Shown here: positions 1 to 7,284 of the stretch, piece by piece
Position numbering within the stretch: the first letter of the stretch is position 1
Layout of the letters: each line of letters begins with the position of its first letter
From: a virus
DNA length: 32,701 nucleotides
Virus record (IMG/VR): IMGVR_UViG_3300030109_004766
Coordinates: 1-32,701 of that record
Direction: 5' to 3' (one strand)
The notes under the pieces: generated by a model
Databases searched by the model: none
What the model was told of the DNA's origin: nothing
The model's input: the letters and a program-made list of their open reading frames with translations, nothing else
Translations under genes and position numbers: made by a program

Positions 1-383
1 ATAGACTGTACATCAAGATCAATAACGTCGTCTTTATTGCTATCCCGGTAAGTTTTAACCGTACCGTTCCTCTGGCAGAGCGCGTCATATTTTCCCTGAT
101 GCTTATCAATCTTCCAAACAGATCGATATTGTCCAGGTACAAGAATAGCAGTCCCTTCGACGCGAGTGGGGTTCTCAAGCCAGTATTTTCCAGGCTCAGT
201 AGTACATTCCCAAGTGCGAGTGATCCAGCCCTGCTCATCACGGAACACGACACACATGCGGTCGTCAAAGCTGTTGGCTTGGTGATCCTTGCTACGGATG
301 CCGATGATGTTCAGGTTGTACTCGCCTCTCTCAAAGACCGTGTACCCTAACGAAGCTACATAATCTAAGAGAACAGGGCGCAT
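1..383 (-). CDS. Conserved phage protein, possible lysis/cell-wall enzyme (C-terminus cut off by window edge)
   Basis: An open frame runs from an ATG at 383 to the left edge, giving 127 complete codons without a stop. The start overlaps the stop of the upstream gene as ATGA, so it is translationally coupled to the lysis-like cluster. The protein begins MRPVLLDYVASLGYTVF and contains YNLNIIGIRS near residue 23, a GTAILVPGQYRS segment near residue 80 and YRDSNKDDVIDLD near the visible end. From memory, this pattern belongs to a family widespread in phages and prophages whose missing C-terminal part carries an INIH...SAGCQ-type motif and is suspected to act on the cell wall; I could not check this. 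The position at the end of a membrane-protein cluster suits an endolysin role. An acidic YRDSNKDDVIDLD stretch could bind calcium. Function is therefore inferred; existence of the gene is well supported. Confidence 0.72.
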   Translation of the reverse strand, partial: MRPVLLDYVASLGYTVFERGEYNLNIIGIRSKDHQANSFDDRMCVVFRDEQGWITRTWECTTEPGKYWLENPTRVEGTAILVPGQYRSVWKIDKHQGKYDALCQRNGTVKTYRDSNKDDVIDLDVQS

Positions 384-670
384 CAGTCACAGTCCGCGTT
401 AGTGGCAGAGCAAATCTTGGCTTGGTTAATGGCTTGCTGTTGCTGCACTTCAAGCATCTTAGCCATTAGGTCTTCCATCTTATCGAGGCGTTTCTCAACA
501 CCCTCAATCTTGAGGTCAACCAACTCTTGCTTTCCTGATTTAGACTCAAGGACTTCGACACGCTGATCAATCTCTTCTACATCTTGAGCCGCTGACTCAA
601 AAGACGCGAAAGAAATGCCTGCTGCAAAAACTACAGTAATGCCGGGAACCACCCATTCTTTTGTATTCAT
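383..670 (-). CDS. Small membrane-anchored coiled-coil protein, spanin- or holin-like
   Basis: The 95-aa product has a hydrophobic N-terminal segment (about residues 7-24, WVVPGITVVFAAGISFA) followed by a charged, strongly helical region with heptad-like Leu/Val/Met spacing (about residues 32-75), then a Gln-rich tail with two Cys. One membrane anchor plus a coiled coil is the architecture expected of an inner-membrane spanin, although other anchored phage proteins look alike. Its start overlaps the stop of the 146-aa gene (ATGA at 670-667) and its stop overlaps the start of the next gene (ATGA at 383). The four-gene chain suggests a lysis cassette. I do not recognise a specific family; the lysis role is inferred from topology and position. 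Confidence 0.7.
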   Translation of the reverse strand: MNTKEWVVPGITVVFAAGISFASFESAAQDVEEIDQRVEVLESKSGKQELVDLKIEGVEKRLDKMEDLMAKMLEVQQQQAINQAKICSATNADCD

Positions 671-1107
671 TTTCCTGCCCCTGACGAGTAGTAATATGTA
701 GCCCCTAACCCGGCACTGACAACCACGACGACCGCCAGTGTCTCTATTCTACCAAACCAACGCTGTGTAGAGGGTTTTTCCATCCAAGGCACCGGCTTAT
801 TTGCCTCGTCTAACTTCGCTTTATACCAATCTAAGTCCCTCTCAAGAGACGCTGTGTCGATTTCGTATCTTTGTGCAACATGCTTCGCCCATTCTTCCGT
901 CGCCAAAAGATCCGCGTAATCAGAAAGAGGGACAGCAACTGCAGAACAGGCGGCGAAGCCGGGATCAACAACAAGGGAAGTGGGCAACTGCTGCCCCTCG
1001 TTGATACCATAAACCCTTTCGCATTGACCAGCTACCGGCTTTGGTGGTTCGGGTCTTTCCGGCGCATCTGCGGCAAAAGCCAACTGTGATAGCAAAAGCA
1101 GTATCAT
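667..1107 (-). CDS. Secreted/membrane protein with signal-like N-terminus and C-terminal membrane segment
   Basis: The 146-aa product starts with a short hydrophobic stretch ending in Ala-X-Ala-like residues (MILLLLSQLAFAADA), which reads as a signal peptide. A Pro-rich segment follows (about residues 15-25), then a region with two Cys (about residues 29 and 54) and a helical, charged middle (about residues 60-105). Near the C-terminus lies a second hydrophobic stretch (about residues 120-141, ETLAVVVVVSAGLGATYYY). This predicts a periplasmic domain held by a C-terminal membrane segment. It is coupled by ATGA overlaps on both sides. It may be part of a lysis or envelope-disruption complex, but I recognise no family and assign no function. 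Confidence 0.7.
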   Translation of the reverse strand: MILLLLSQLAFAADAPERPEPPKPVAGQCERVYGINEGQQLPTSLVVDPGFAACSAVAVPLSDYADLLATEEWAKHVAQRYEIDTASLERDLDWYKAKLDEANKPVPWMEKPSTQRWFGRIETLAVVVVVSAGLGATYYYSSGAGK

Positions 1108-1346
1108 CGACGCCTCGCATTCCCTCTGGATGCTAGATCATCTGCAGGTGACTTACCCTCTAAATCTCCCTTGATAGCTTCAAGATTCTTTTGAAACTCT
1201 TCATTTGAGATTTCTCTCGCCTTGTCCGCCACTTTATTTTTTGGTGGTCGCTGTTCTTTTTCTTTCTTCTTGTCGCGCTTAATACCAAAAATCGTCGCGA
1301 TTAATGCGACGATTGCAGCTAACAATATACTCGTTGTCTCAACCAT
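1104..1346 (-). CDS. Small single-pass membrane protein with highly charged cytoplasm-like tail
   Basis: The 80-aa product has one hydrophobic segment at residues 4-21 (TTSILLAAIVALIATIFG), then a dense Lys/Glu/Arg run (about residues 23-45) and a polar helical tail ending in RRR. The start has a TAGG-like site about 8 bases upstream, and the stop overlaps the next start as ATGA. Small anchored, charged proteins of this type are frequent next to holin and endolysin genes and are candidates for spanin-like or holin-accessory proteins. No family is recognised. The first gene of the ATGA-linked chain, it follows the upstream beta-rich protein gene after 8 bases. Confidence 0.68.
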   Translation of the reverse strand: MVETTSILLAAIVALIATIFGIKRDKKKEKEQRPPKNKVADKAREISNEEFQKNLEAIKGDLEGKSPADDLASRGNARRR

Positions 1347-1354
1347 GAAATAAC

Positions 1355-1726
1355 CTAAGTCGCTATAATTTTAACGATTACACTTTCGGAGGGTGAAGAG
1401 GTATTTTCTGGTGTGTTTGAAGTCGAACACCATAAAGTAAGCCCAGTTGAATAATCATGACCCTCACTTAAAACATATGACGCCTTTGCCCCTGGACCAG
1501 CAACGAACAACCACCAGGGCACAAGGGTCCCTGCCGAACCTGCTGATTGCGCGTCTTTAATTCTCAGATAAGCCGACGATGATGCATTTGCAGTATTGTC
1601 GATATCAACGAGATAAAGCTTACCGGAAGTATTGCCTGTGACATGAGCCTCAACAGACGAGTCTGCATCAAAGTCAATGATGAGGCTACCAACTTTAGTC
1701 GTTTCTGTTGTTTTTGTAAAAGCCAT
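1355..1726 (-). CDS. Beta-rich structural protein, type A copy 2 (paralogue of 2296-2685)
   Basis: The 123-aa product has no Lys-rich or membrane segments and is rich in Ser, Thr, Ala and Val, as expected of a small beta-sandwich or fibre-associated protein. It aligns by eye with the 129-aa protein encoded at 2296-2685: both have an LY/VW-x-V-D/E-I-x-N-T strand near residue 40, a following Y-hydrophobic-K/R segment, a G-T-x-x-P/C stretch, a GA/GASI-x-Y motif, a G-H/Y-x-Y/F-x-T-G-L turn, and end in V-x-L/V-K-I. A GAGG site lies close upstream of the ATG. It is probably a virion or fibre accessory, given its location directly after the fibre genes; the function is unknown. Confidence 0.75.
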   Translation of the reverse strand: MAFTKTTETTKVGSLIIDFDADSSVEAHVTGNTSGKLYLVDIDNTANASSSAYLRIKDAQSAGSAGTLVPWWLFVAGPGAKASYVLSEGHDYSTGLTLWCSTSNTPENTSSPSESVIVKIIAT

Positions 1727-1732
1727 ATCGCC

Positions 1733-2092
1733 TCAACTACAAATCAAGGTAACGCTAACTGTACCCGCAAAATCTGTTGTGTCATCTTCAGCACTGTTAG
1801 CGCTCACCCGAAAGTTAAGCATGTCAAATGCGAATCCTTTTGGTATTTGAAGTGACCTAATCTCAGTTGCCACGCCCTTAATTACTATCTCCGAGTTTGA
1901 CTGATCTTTTCCGTCGAGAATATGTAATGACACATTAGCATTACAGTTAGCCGAATTAATATAAGCTGCGTAAAGTGTGCCCGCGCTTTCTGTGACATTC
2001 ACAAATACAGTTGCGTCTTCAATTGAAGTACAATTAACTACTTTGTAATCAATAGAATCATGAAAACCGGTAATTGTAAGTGACGCAGCCAT
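1733..2092 (-). CDS. Beta-rich structural protein, type B copy 2 (paralogue of 2695-3075)
   Basis: The 119-aa product is all-polar/beta in character with no membrane segment. It aligns by eye with the 126-aa product of 2695-3075: T-x-F/I-V-x-V-T-E/Q-S-A/S-G-T/S-LY near residue 35, a following S/N-x-x-x-x strand, a central ILDG/ILYL segment, an IPKG/IPGG turn with F-x-x-L near residue 88, and a terminal strand V-x-L-x-x-x-S. No clear Shine-Dalgarno is seen (AAAAAG), and the gene starts 3 bases after the holin-like gene stops, so translational coupling is likely. It forms a pair with the type A gene immediately downstream. Role unknown; fibre accessory or adhesin is a guess from location. Confidence 0.73.
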   Translation of the reverse strand: MAASLTITGFHDSIDYKVVNCTSIEDATVFVNVTESAGTLYAAYINSANCNANVSLHILDGKDQSNSEIVIKGVATEIRSLQIPKGFAFDMLNFRVSANSAEDDTTDFAGTVSVTLICS

Positions 2093-2095
2093 CTA

Positions 2096-2299
2096 TTACT
2101 TTTTCCCGATACCAATTGCAGCCATTGCCTTTTCAGCACTGTCACCAGCAATGTAAGCCAAAGCCAAGTAAAGCCACTTCTCAGAGTCCAGCATACCAGA
2201 AATGAGTAGGCCGGTACCAAGTACCAAAACTGCGAGCCGACGCCAAGAAACGCGCTTCTGCGAACAAAAAAGTTGGTTGATAAAATTTTTCATAATCAT
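2096..2299 (-). CDS. Holin-like small membrane protein
   Basis: The 67-aa product has a basic N-terminus (CSQKRVSWRR) followed by two hydrophobic segments, about residues 22-36 (LAVLVLGTGLLISGM) and 41-50 (EKWLYLALAYIAG), separated by a short acidic turn, and ends in a basic GIGKK. Length, two membrane passes and charged ends fit a small holin. The first ATG (2299) overlaps the stop of the upstream gene as ATGA; a second in-frame ATG two codons later is better spaced from a GGGGGA site and could give a second start, reminiscent of dual-start holins, but this is only suggestive. It lies between two pairs of beta-rich genes, separated from the other lysis-like genes by about 750 bases. Confidence 0.68.
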   Translation of the reverse strand: MIMKNFINQLFCSQKRVSWRRLAVLVLGTGLLISGMLDSEKWLYLALAYIAGDSAEKAMAAIGIGKK

Positions 2300-2685
2300 G
2301 TTCCCCCGAGAATTTTTAATGAGACGGATTTAGATGGATCGACTTCTGCCGTAGAACCATCATTGGCTCTAAGTGAGGAACCAACAACACTTAATCCGGT
2401 AGCAAAAGTATATCCGTGTGGAAACAGATAACGAATTGAGGCGCCCGATGGTGCATAAAGCTGACAAAATGACGGGCCTGTCCCTACAGCATATGCATTT
2501 GTAGATGTTTGGGCCTTTACGTATGTAGCGACACCATTTTGTGTGTTTGTAATTTCAACCATCCACACTTTTGTCGCCAAGCTTGTGCCCGTAAAAATAT
2601 TTGTTTCACTTGTCGCATTTGTAGTCGTGTCGAGAATTAGCGTCTCGGCCAGTCTATCTGCAATTTTTGATACTGTTACTGCCAT
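2296..2685 (-). CDS. Beta-rich structural protein, type A copy 1
   Basis: The 129-aa product is Ser/Thr/Ala/Val-rich with no predicted signal or membrane segment. It shares with the 1355-1726 product the strand VWMVEITNT (residues about 40-48), the SIRYLFPHGYTFATGL stretch (about residues 85-100) and a C-terminal V-S-L-K-I strand. An AGGAG site lies 6 bases before the ATG. The stop overlaps the start of the holin-like gene. It belongs to the accessory block after the fibre genes and is probably displayed on the virion or assists fibre assembly. No family is recognised; function is unassigned. Confidence 0.75.
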   Translation of the reverse strand: MAVTVSKIADRLAETLILDTTTNATSETNIFTGTSLATKVWMVEITNTQNGVATYVKAQTSTNAYAVGTGPSFCQLYAPSGASIRYLFPHGYTFATGLSVVGSSLRANDGSTAEVDPSKSVSLKILGGT

Positions 2686-2694
2686 GATAAACTC

Positions 2695-3075
2695 CTAAGA
2701 TGTGACCATTGTAAGTTTAACGGTTGATGAGTTACCTGATGTTGTTCTCGCACTGATGCTATCTTTCGGACCATCTACAGTCCAAACACTCAATTTTGTG
2801 AATGGAATTCCGCCTGGGATAGACACGCACAAATCTGTGGCCTGCTTCAAATACAGAATCATATCGGCGGACGTAGTACCAACAGTTATTTCTGATTCAG
2901 TAAAACAAAACTTTACATAGTAATCATTTGAGATTCCTGTAACGGCATCCAACTTTATGTAGTACAAACTACCACTTGATTGAGTCACATCAACAATCGG
3001 TGTGCTTAGTGAATCTTCCGAGACTAATTTGTATTGAAGTACAGATGAGTCAAAATTTGCGGTTTTAAGTGCCAT
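2695..3075 (-). CDS. Beta-rich structural protein, type B copy 1
   Basis: The 126-aa product is beta-rich with a VDVTQSSGSLYYIKLDA segment (about residues 28-44) that matches its paralogue at 1733-2092, and a SIPGGIPFTKLSVW segment (about residues 85-98). The conserved G-x-LY-x-x-x-I/L element is also present in the type A proteins, so types A and B are probably distant paralogues. A GAGGAT site lies 6 bases before the ATG. It follows the propeller gene after 10 bases, in the same polycistron. Location suggests a fibre-linked accessory protein; no function can be assigned from sequence alone. Confidence 0.75.
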   Translation of the reverse strand: MALKTANFDSSVLQYKLVSEDSLSTPIVDVTQSSGSLYYIKLDAVTGISNDYYVKFCFTESEITVGTTSADMILYLKQATDLCVSIPGGIPFTKLSVWTVDGPKDSISARTTSGNSSTVKLTMVTS

Positions 3076-3085
3076 TTTCTATCCT

Positions 3086-4240
3086 CTAAACTGGTAAGTA
3101 TACATTTGCGCGAAGTGCTAGGTTTTCTCTTTCGCCATTGAAACTGAAGTTATCCACAATCTGAGTCCAATTGGCACCGTTATCTGTGCTTTCAGCAATG
3201 TCGCCGCCAAACGAACCAATAAGCCAAGTTCCATTTCCATCAGTCGCAATAGTTTCAATATCACCCTCAACTATTTCGCCTTCACCAACAGTCTTTCTAC
3301 CTGGCGATCTTATAGAAATTGAAGTGCCGTTGACATCGAACGACATTGTATATTCCGAGTGTGCCGCAATAACTACACCGTCACCACACGCTATAACGGT
3401 TCTTTGCGCCCCAGAATCTGCAGTTGTGATGCTGTCGCCACCAGAGGTCAATTCTTGTGTGCCCCACGTAGCATTTGAGCCGCCACCCATTTCTGTAGCA
3501 AATGCAGACGCGCCAACAGTATTTAGCTGTCCTGGCGTTCCGGCATCAAGAACAACCCAAGTGTTGTTTGTAAAACCAATATCGCAGACGTTTGCGCCTG
3601 GATAAGAAGTCATTTCAGCCCAGGTGCTTCCATTGTCTGTGCTGGCAAAGATATTTGAGCCCTGGCCGAACATCCAGCTTCCTGCGCCATCGCTTGCTAA
3701 ACCAAAGACAGTAACAGCGTTTTGAATACCAGACACTCCAGACAAGTCAACTTCAGACCAAGATGAACCATCTGTGCTGCGGTATAACTCTCTATTCGAG
3801 GCATCCATGTGGCCCATGGCAATCCAAACATTGTTACCCCATTCGATAGTCCTACATTTTTTGGACACGTTTACTTTGGTCCAAGTGCTCGAATCGGTAA
3901 TGTCATTGTTTCCGTCGTGAGCAATTTCCATACTGCCAGAGTTGTTAACCGTAGCCCATAAAGGATTTCCGCTGCCGTCCTTTCCATACGCGATGTCGTA
4001 AACATCGGGAGTTGAGGATTGAGCCGTTGTACCTGTCCATGATGTACGATCACTGTGAGCGCAGTAAGAAATATACCAATTGGACCCGTTCCCATCGTGA
4101 CCCATTACCCAACGGGTTGCAACTTGACCGGATGAAGGCGTATCAACACCATTGATGTTCTGAATACTGCTTTTCGCAATATCATTCACCTTTTCAATGT
4201 CAGCAGCAGCAACATCGTTGACTTTTTCAAAGTCACCCAT
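3086..4240 (-). CDS. Asp-box (BNR-like) beta-propeller fibre/receptor-binding protein
   Basis: The 384-aa product opens with an 11-residue repeat (FEKVNDVAAADI, EKVNDIAKSSI, QNINGVDTP), a linker type I remember from aquatic phage fibres. The rest contains repeated blades with S-T-D-x-G-x-x-W Asp-box motifs (STDGSSWSEV, STDNGSTWAEM, STDNGANWTQI) and matching strands such as GNNVWIAMG, GAGSWMFGQG, NNTWVVLDAG and GNGTWLIGSFGG. This is the signature of a sialidase/BNR-type propeller, without visible catalytic Arg/Tyr set, so binding rather than cleavage is more likely. The start at 4240 is preferred because it overlaps the fibre stop as ATGA and has GAGGT 6 bases upstream; an in-frame TTG one codon earlier is less likely. 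Probably part of the host-recognition apparatus together with the 855-aa fibre. Confidence 0.82.
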   Translation of the reverse strand: MGDFEKVNDVAAADIEKVNDIAKSSIQNINGVDTPSSGQVATRWVMGHDGNGSNWYISYCAHSDRTSWTGTTAQSSTPDVYDIAYGKDGSGNPLWATVNNSGSMEIAHDGNNDITDSSTWTKVNVSKKCRTIEWGNNVWIAMGHMDASNRELYRSTDGSSWSEVDLSGVSGIQNAVTVFGLASDGAGSWMFGQGSNIFASTDNGSTWAEMTSYPGANVCDIGFTNNTWVVLDAGTPGQLNTVGASAFATEMGGGSNATWGTQELTSGGDSITTADSGAQRTVIACGDGVVIAAHSEYTMSFDVNGTSISIRSPGRKTVGEGEIVEGDIETIATDGNGTWLIGSFGGDIAESTDNGANWTQIVDNFSFNGERENLALRANVYLPV

Positions 4241-6807
4241 CAAGCAACCTCAATGTAGTCTGGACTTGGGTTGAAATAGATTTTATCTGCTGTGATCGCC
4301 CAACCAATTACTTGAACCAGATCACCGTCTGTGGATGGTTTTGTTTGAGTTGGTGGGCCTTCCGCTTCGGGCGCGTAAAGACGCCCTGCAACAGTAAAGG
4401 ATGGGAATGTTCCCGCATCGTGAATGACACCCTGCATCAAAAACTTACCCACAGCATCGGCTGAAATATCTTCTGCAGCCATAGCAACAGCCGGAATAGC
4501 TTCTGAGTTGCCTGCGGTCATGTTGACCTTGTGCATCTTAGAGTCACCTGCCTTAAAGTATACTACGTCACCGCGAACAAGCGACTCACCTGCGGTAAAA
4601 GCCGCCGTGATACCCGAGCACTTTTCATCTGCAATGGCAGTATCAATGGTCAACATTCCAAAAATGTCAATGTTCTGGGCAGGATCGAGAATCATAGTAG
4701 GCGTTGTGCCGTGCGTTTGACCAATACCGATCTCGAAAGTATCCGACGAGTCAACAATACCCATTCGATAATCCTGGGCATTTCCGTCAAAAGCAAGCAT
4801 GGTGTCTTCTGCAACAGCGTCACCGATCACAAGCTTCGGTGTTGCTCCATTTGAGCCAATAATGACATTCCCGTCAGGCTCTAGTTTCAGGTGAGCAGCG
4901 GCCCCATCGTCATCAACAGTTTGAATTGTCGTTAAACCTGCAGCCCCAACAGCAATTGTTGCATAGTCGCCCGCATCGGCAGAACTAACCATCTTAATGT
5001 CAGGTCCACCATCAGCAATCTGCATATAGATGCCCTGGTTGTAGTCTCCACCACTGGCGGTCAAATCCAAAGCGCGGACAGTGCTCGTCTCTGGACTTGT
5101 TGATCCTGTAGCAACAACTTCCATACCTCTTACGGTTACCGTTCCTGACCCTGACGGATGAGTACACGTCGGGGTAACCTTAATCCCCGTCATTGTGTTT
5201 GACCCGGCAATCGCGGTTGTATTGTCCATGTCAATGTTGATGCCATACATTGTATTGGCGCCCTCACTCGCACCAGTTTTATCAATGTCAATGGTTAGGC
5301 CGGTAAGCGTTGAATCTGCGGTAACACTGTAATCTTGATCAATTACAATGCCGTCGGTTGACGTGGTTGTGAATGTCGACTTGCGCGTGTCATCAATCGT
5401 CAATGCGGTCGCTATTGAACTACCGTTATTCGTAGCAACACTAAACTTACCTTTGGTATCATTGGCTGTTCCACTGTGACTGCCTTCGATCATCGCCAAG
5501 CCAGCACCGCTATGGTCACCAAAAAGAACGCGAGTCTCTGCCCCACCTTCACCATTTTCATCTGTGGTGTTTTGTAGTGTAATGTACGCATCTGCGCCCG
5601 CAACATGAAGCAAATTACTTGGAGCGGTTGTCCCAACACCAACGTTGCCACCACTAAATAGTGCCGCGTAGTTGGTGTCTGCGCCCGTCACATTGACATC
5701 AATACCCACATTTTTCTGAGTACCAGATGTTCCACCAGTAAGATCAATGTCTAAACCAGTGTTGTTGACTGTACCAACCATCGTGGGGCTATTGGAGTTA
5801 ATGTCCAAGTCGAAGCCAACATTATTACCAGTTTGACCCGAAGCAATAATGCCTGTTGCATCGTAGTCGATATGTGCGCCAACGGTTGTGTGGTTTGTTG
5901 TCGCTGTGACATCTGAATCCACAAGAAGCGTTGTACCGTCAAAGGTAAGCTTAGACTCTGAGGTAACTGTCCCATCACCATCGTCAGTTAGAATCTGGTT
6001 ATTCGCTCCGCTAACACCTACAGGATGAAGGTCAGAAACAACCAACGTTCCATTGCTAGCAGTAAGACCTGTTGTTGCAGAAGATCCCGCGATACCACTA
6101 ACTAAATCAGTAATGGTTTCCTTCTTGGATGCATTACTGTCATCAGCATCAATGATTGCAATACTATCACTTGCTACTGCTACTGTAGCGGTAGAAAGTC
6201 CATTGAGGTCAACCGCAAGAGTAACACCCCCAGTATTACCACCACCGGAAAGACCATCACCTGCAGTAACACCAGTAATATCACCAGTAGTAGGTGCTTC
6301 AGCCACCCACTTCGCACCATCGTATGTAAGAACGTCCGCGCTACTCGGAGAATCTTGGCCAATCTTTGTAACGTGGCCAGAAGCATCAATAGTAATCGCA
6401 GCAGTCCCACCGGCTTCTTTGATTGACCCACCATCATCAAGAGTAATGTCACCAGAGATAGCCACATTCGCCAAACGCAAATTTGCATCTGTTAGGGTCA
6501 GGTCGCCCGAACTAGCGCCAGTTGCACTGGTGGTGGCGATTACCCATTCATCAGCACTCTCATCCCAGATAAGCGCTGAGTTTGTTGAAGTACCACGCTC
6601 TACAATAATACCCGCATCACCAGATGGTGTGCCTGAGGTACCGTGAGCCAACTCCATAATTTTATCTTCGACGAGAACAGAAGTACTTTCGACCGTCGTA
6701 GTTGTACCCTCAACAGTCAAATCACCCTTGACGACGACACTTCCATCAGCCGTAGTCGTAACGGATGAATCAAAAACATTTCCAACTACGTTACTTGAAG
6801 TACTCAT
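4240..6807 (-). CDS. Long repetitive tail fibre protein
   Basis: The 855-aa product is Gly/Thr/Ser/Asp/Ala-rich and almost without Cys, as in trimeric beta-structured fibres. The N-terminal part carries GDLTVEGTTTTV and LTLTDANLRLANV segments, typical of fibre shafts that I remember from marine phages. A GNVGVGTTAPSNLLHV element lies near residues 387-402; this motif is common in phage and bacterial adhesins, often before a self-cleaving chaperone, but no such chaperone domain is evident at the end. Several alternating G-I/L-D-I-D/N strands occur around residues 330-380 and 500-545. The last ~128 residues (about 728-855) form a distinct domain with RGDVVYFKAGD and GRLYAPEAEG strands, resembling capsid decoration-type domains. 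GGAG precedes the ATG, which overlaps the upstream stop (TAATG). Confidence 0.85.
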   Translation of the reverse strand: MSTSSNVVGNVFDSSVTTTADGSVVVKGDLTVEGTTTTVESTSVLVEDKIMELAHGTSGTPSGDAGIIVERGTSTNSALIWDESADEWVIATTSATGASSGDLTLTDANLRLANVAISGDITLDDGGSIKEAGGTAAITIDASGHVTKIGQDSPSSADVLTYDGAKWVAEAPTTGDITGVTAGDGLSGGGNTGGVTLAVDLNGLSTATVAVASDSIAIIDADDSNASKKETITDLVSGIAGSSATTGLTASNGTLVVSDLHPVGVSGANNQILTDDGDGTVTSESKLTFDGTTLLVDSDVTATTNHTTVGAHIDYDATGIIASGQTGNNVGFDLDINSNSPTMVGTVNNTGLDIDLTGGTSGTQKNVGIDVNVTGADTNYAALFSGGNVGVGTTAPSNLLHVAGADAYITLQNTTDENGEGGAETRVLFGDHSGAGLAMIEGSHSGTANDTKGKFSVATNNGSSIATALTIDDTRKSTFTTTSTDGIVIDQDYSVTADSTLTGLTIDIDKTGASEGANTMYGINIDMDNTTAIAGSNTMTGIKVTPTCTHPSGSGTVTVRGMEVVATGSTSPETSTVRALDLTASGGDYNQGIYMQIADGGPDIKMVSSADAGDYATIAVGAAGLTTIQTVDDDGAAAHLKLEPDGNVIIGSNGATPKLVIGDAVAEDTMLAFDGNAQDYRMGIVDSSDTFEIGIGQTHGTTPTMILDPAQNIDIFGMLTIDTAIADEKCSGITAAFTAGESLVRGDVVYFKAGDSKMHKVNMTAGNSEAIPAVAMAAEDISADAVGKFLMQGVIHDAGTFPSFTVAGRLYAPEAEGPPTQTKPSTDGDLVQVIGWAITADKIYFNPSPDYIEVA

Positions 6808-7238
6808 TACGCTCTCCAGTTGAGCCGAATGTTTTCAGCCACACATGCTGCGTTAGCTTTTGCCACAACATAAATAGTGCCGCTCGCAGCATTAGAAGCT
6901 GTTGTGTCGTAATGATAATCTTTACCAACCGTAAAAGAAACGCCACCAGTGCTTGCTGCGTTACTGACTTTTGTCACAGCTTGAGTGGCACCACCCAATT
7001 GATCCGACGTCAGTGGAACATGACCGTTAGAATCACGAGAAAGATACATCGTAATTGTATCCCCTGTAGCAATCGCGCTAAGCTCAAATTCGATAGACTC
7101 AAGAAAACAATCGTCAGGCACGACACCAGACTTATTATTCGCAGCTAAATTTGTGATCGCAGTGACTGAATAAGTTGTACCGATAGCAACATCTACAGCC
7201 GAGCATGAGTAACCGTACTTCGTGAATTGTTGAATCAT
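6807..7238 (-). CDS. Hypothetical beta-rich virion protein
   Basis: The 143-aa product begins MIQQFTKYGYSCSAVDVA and is rich in Ala, Thr, Ser and Val with scattered Cys (about residues 12, 44, 131), without signal or membrane segments. A central LESIEFELSAIATGDTITMYLSRDSNG stretch (quoted in pieces: IEFELSAIATGD, ITMYLSRDSNG) reads as beta strands around a turn, and the C-terminus ends IRLNWRA. AGGAG lies 8 bases before the ATG. Its stop overlaps the start of the fibre gene (TAATG), so it is coupled to the fibre. It could be a small fibre-attachment or decoration protein. No family is recognised. Confidence 0.72.
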   Translation of the reverse strand: MIQQFTKYGYSCSAVDVAIGTTYSVTAITNLAANNKSGVVPDDCFLESIEFELSAIATGDTITMYLSRDSNGHVPLTSDQLGGATQAVTKVSNAASTGGVSFTVGKDYHYDTTASNAASGTIYVVAKANAACVAENIRLNWRA

Positions 7239-7267
7239 CTCTGAGACTCCTGACGCAAATCTGCGAC

Positions 7268-7280
7268 TAGTGTAACACTA
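7268..7280. repeat. Perfect short inverted repeat in the spacer upstream of the fibre block
   Basis: TAGTGTAACACTA is a perfect inverted repeat with 6-base arms and one central base. It lies between the end of the giant gene and the start of the 143-aa gene. As DNA it could be an operator-like half-site pair; as RNA its loop is too small for a stable hairpin. No function can be claimed. Confidence 0.4.
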
Positions 7281-7284
7281 AAAC

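Noticed and set aside
99-350. Plus-strand open frame of 83 codons at the left end
   Set aside because: Lies wholly opposite the well-formed minus-strand frame 1-383, which is ATGA-coupled to its neighbour.
4238-4243. TTG start one codon before the propeller ATG
   Set aside because: ATG at 4240 overlaps the fibre stop as ATGA and has a well-spaced GAGGT site.
6053-6646. Plus-strand open frame (197 codons) opposite the fibre gene
   Set aside because: Composition (Ala/Val/Pro/Ser) mirrors the repetitive fibre codons; no ribosome site or context.
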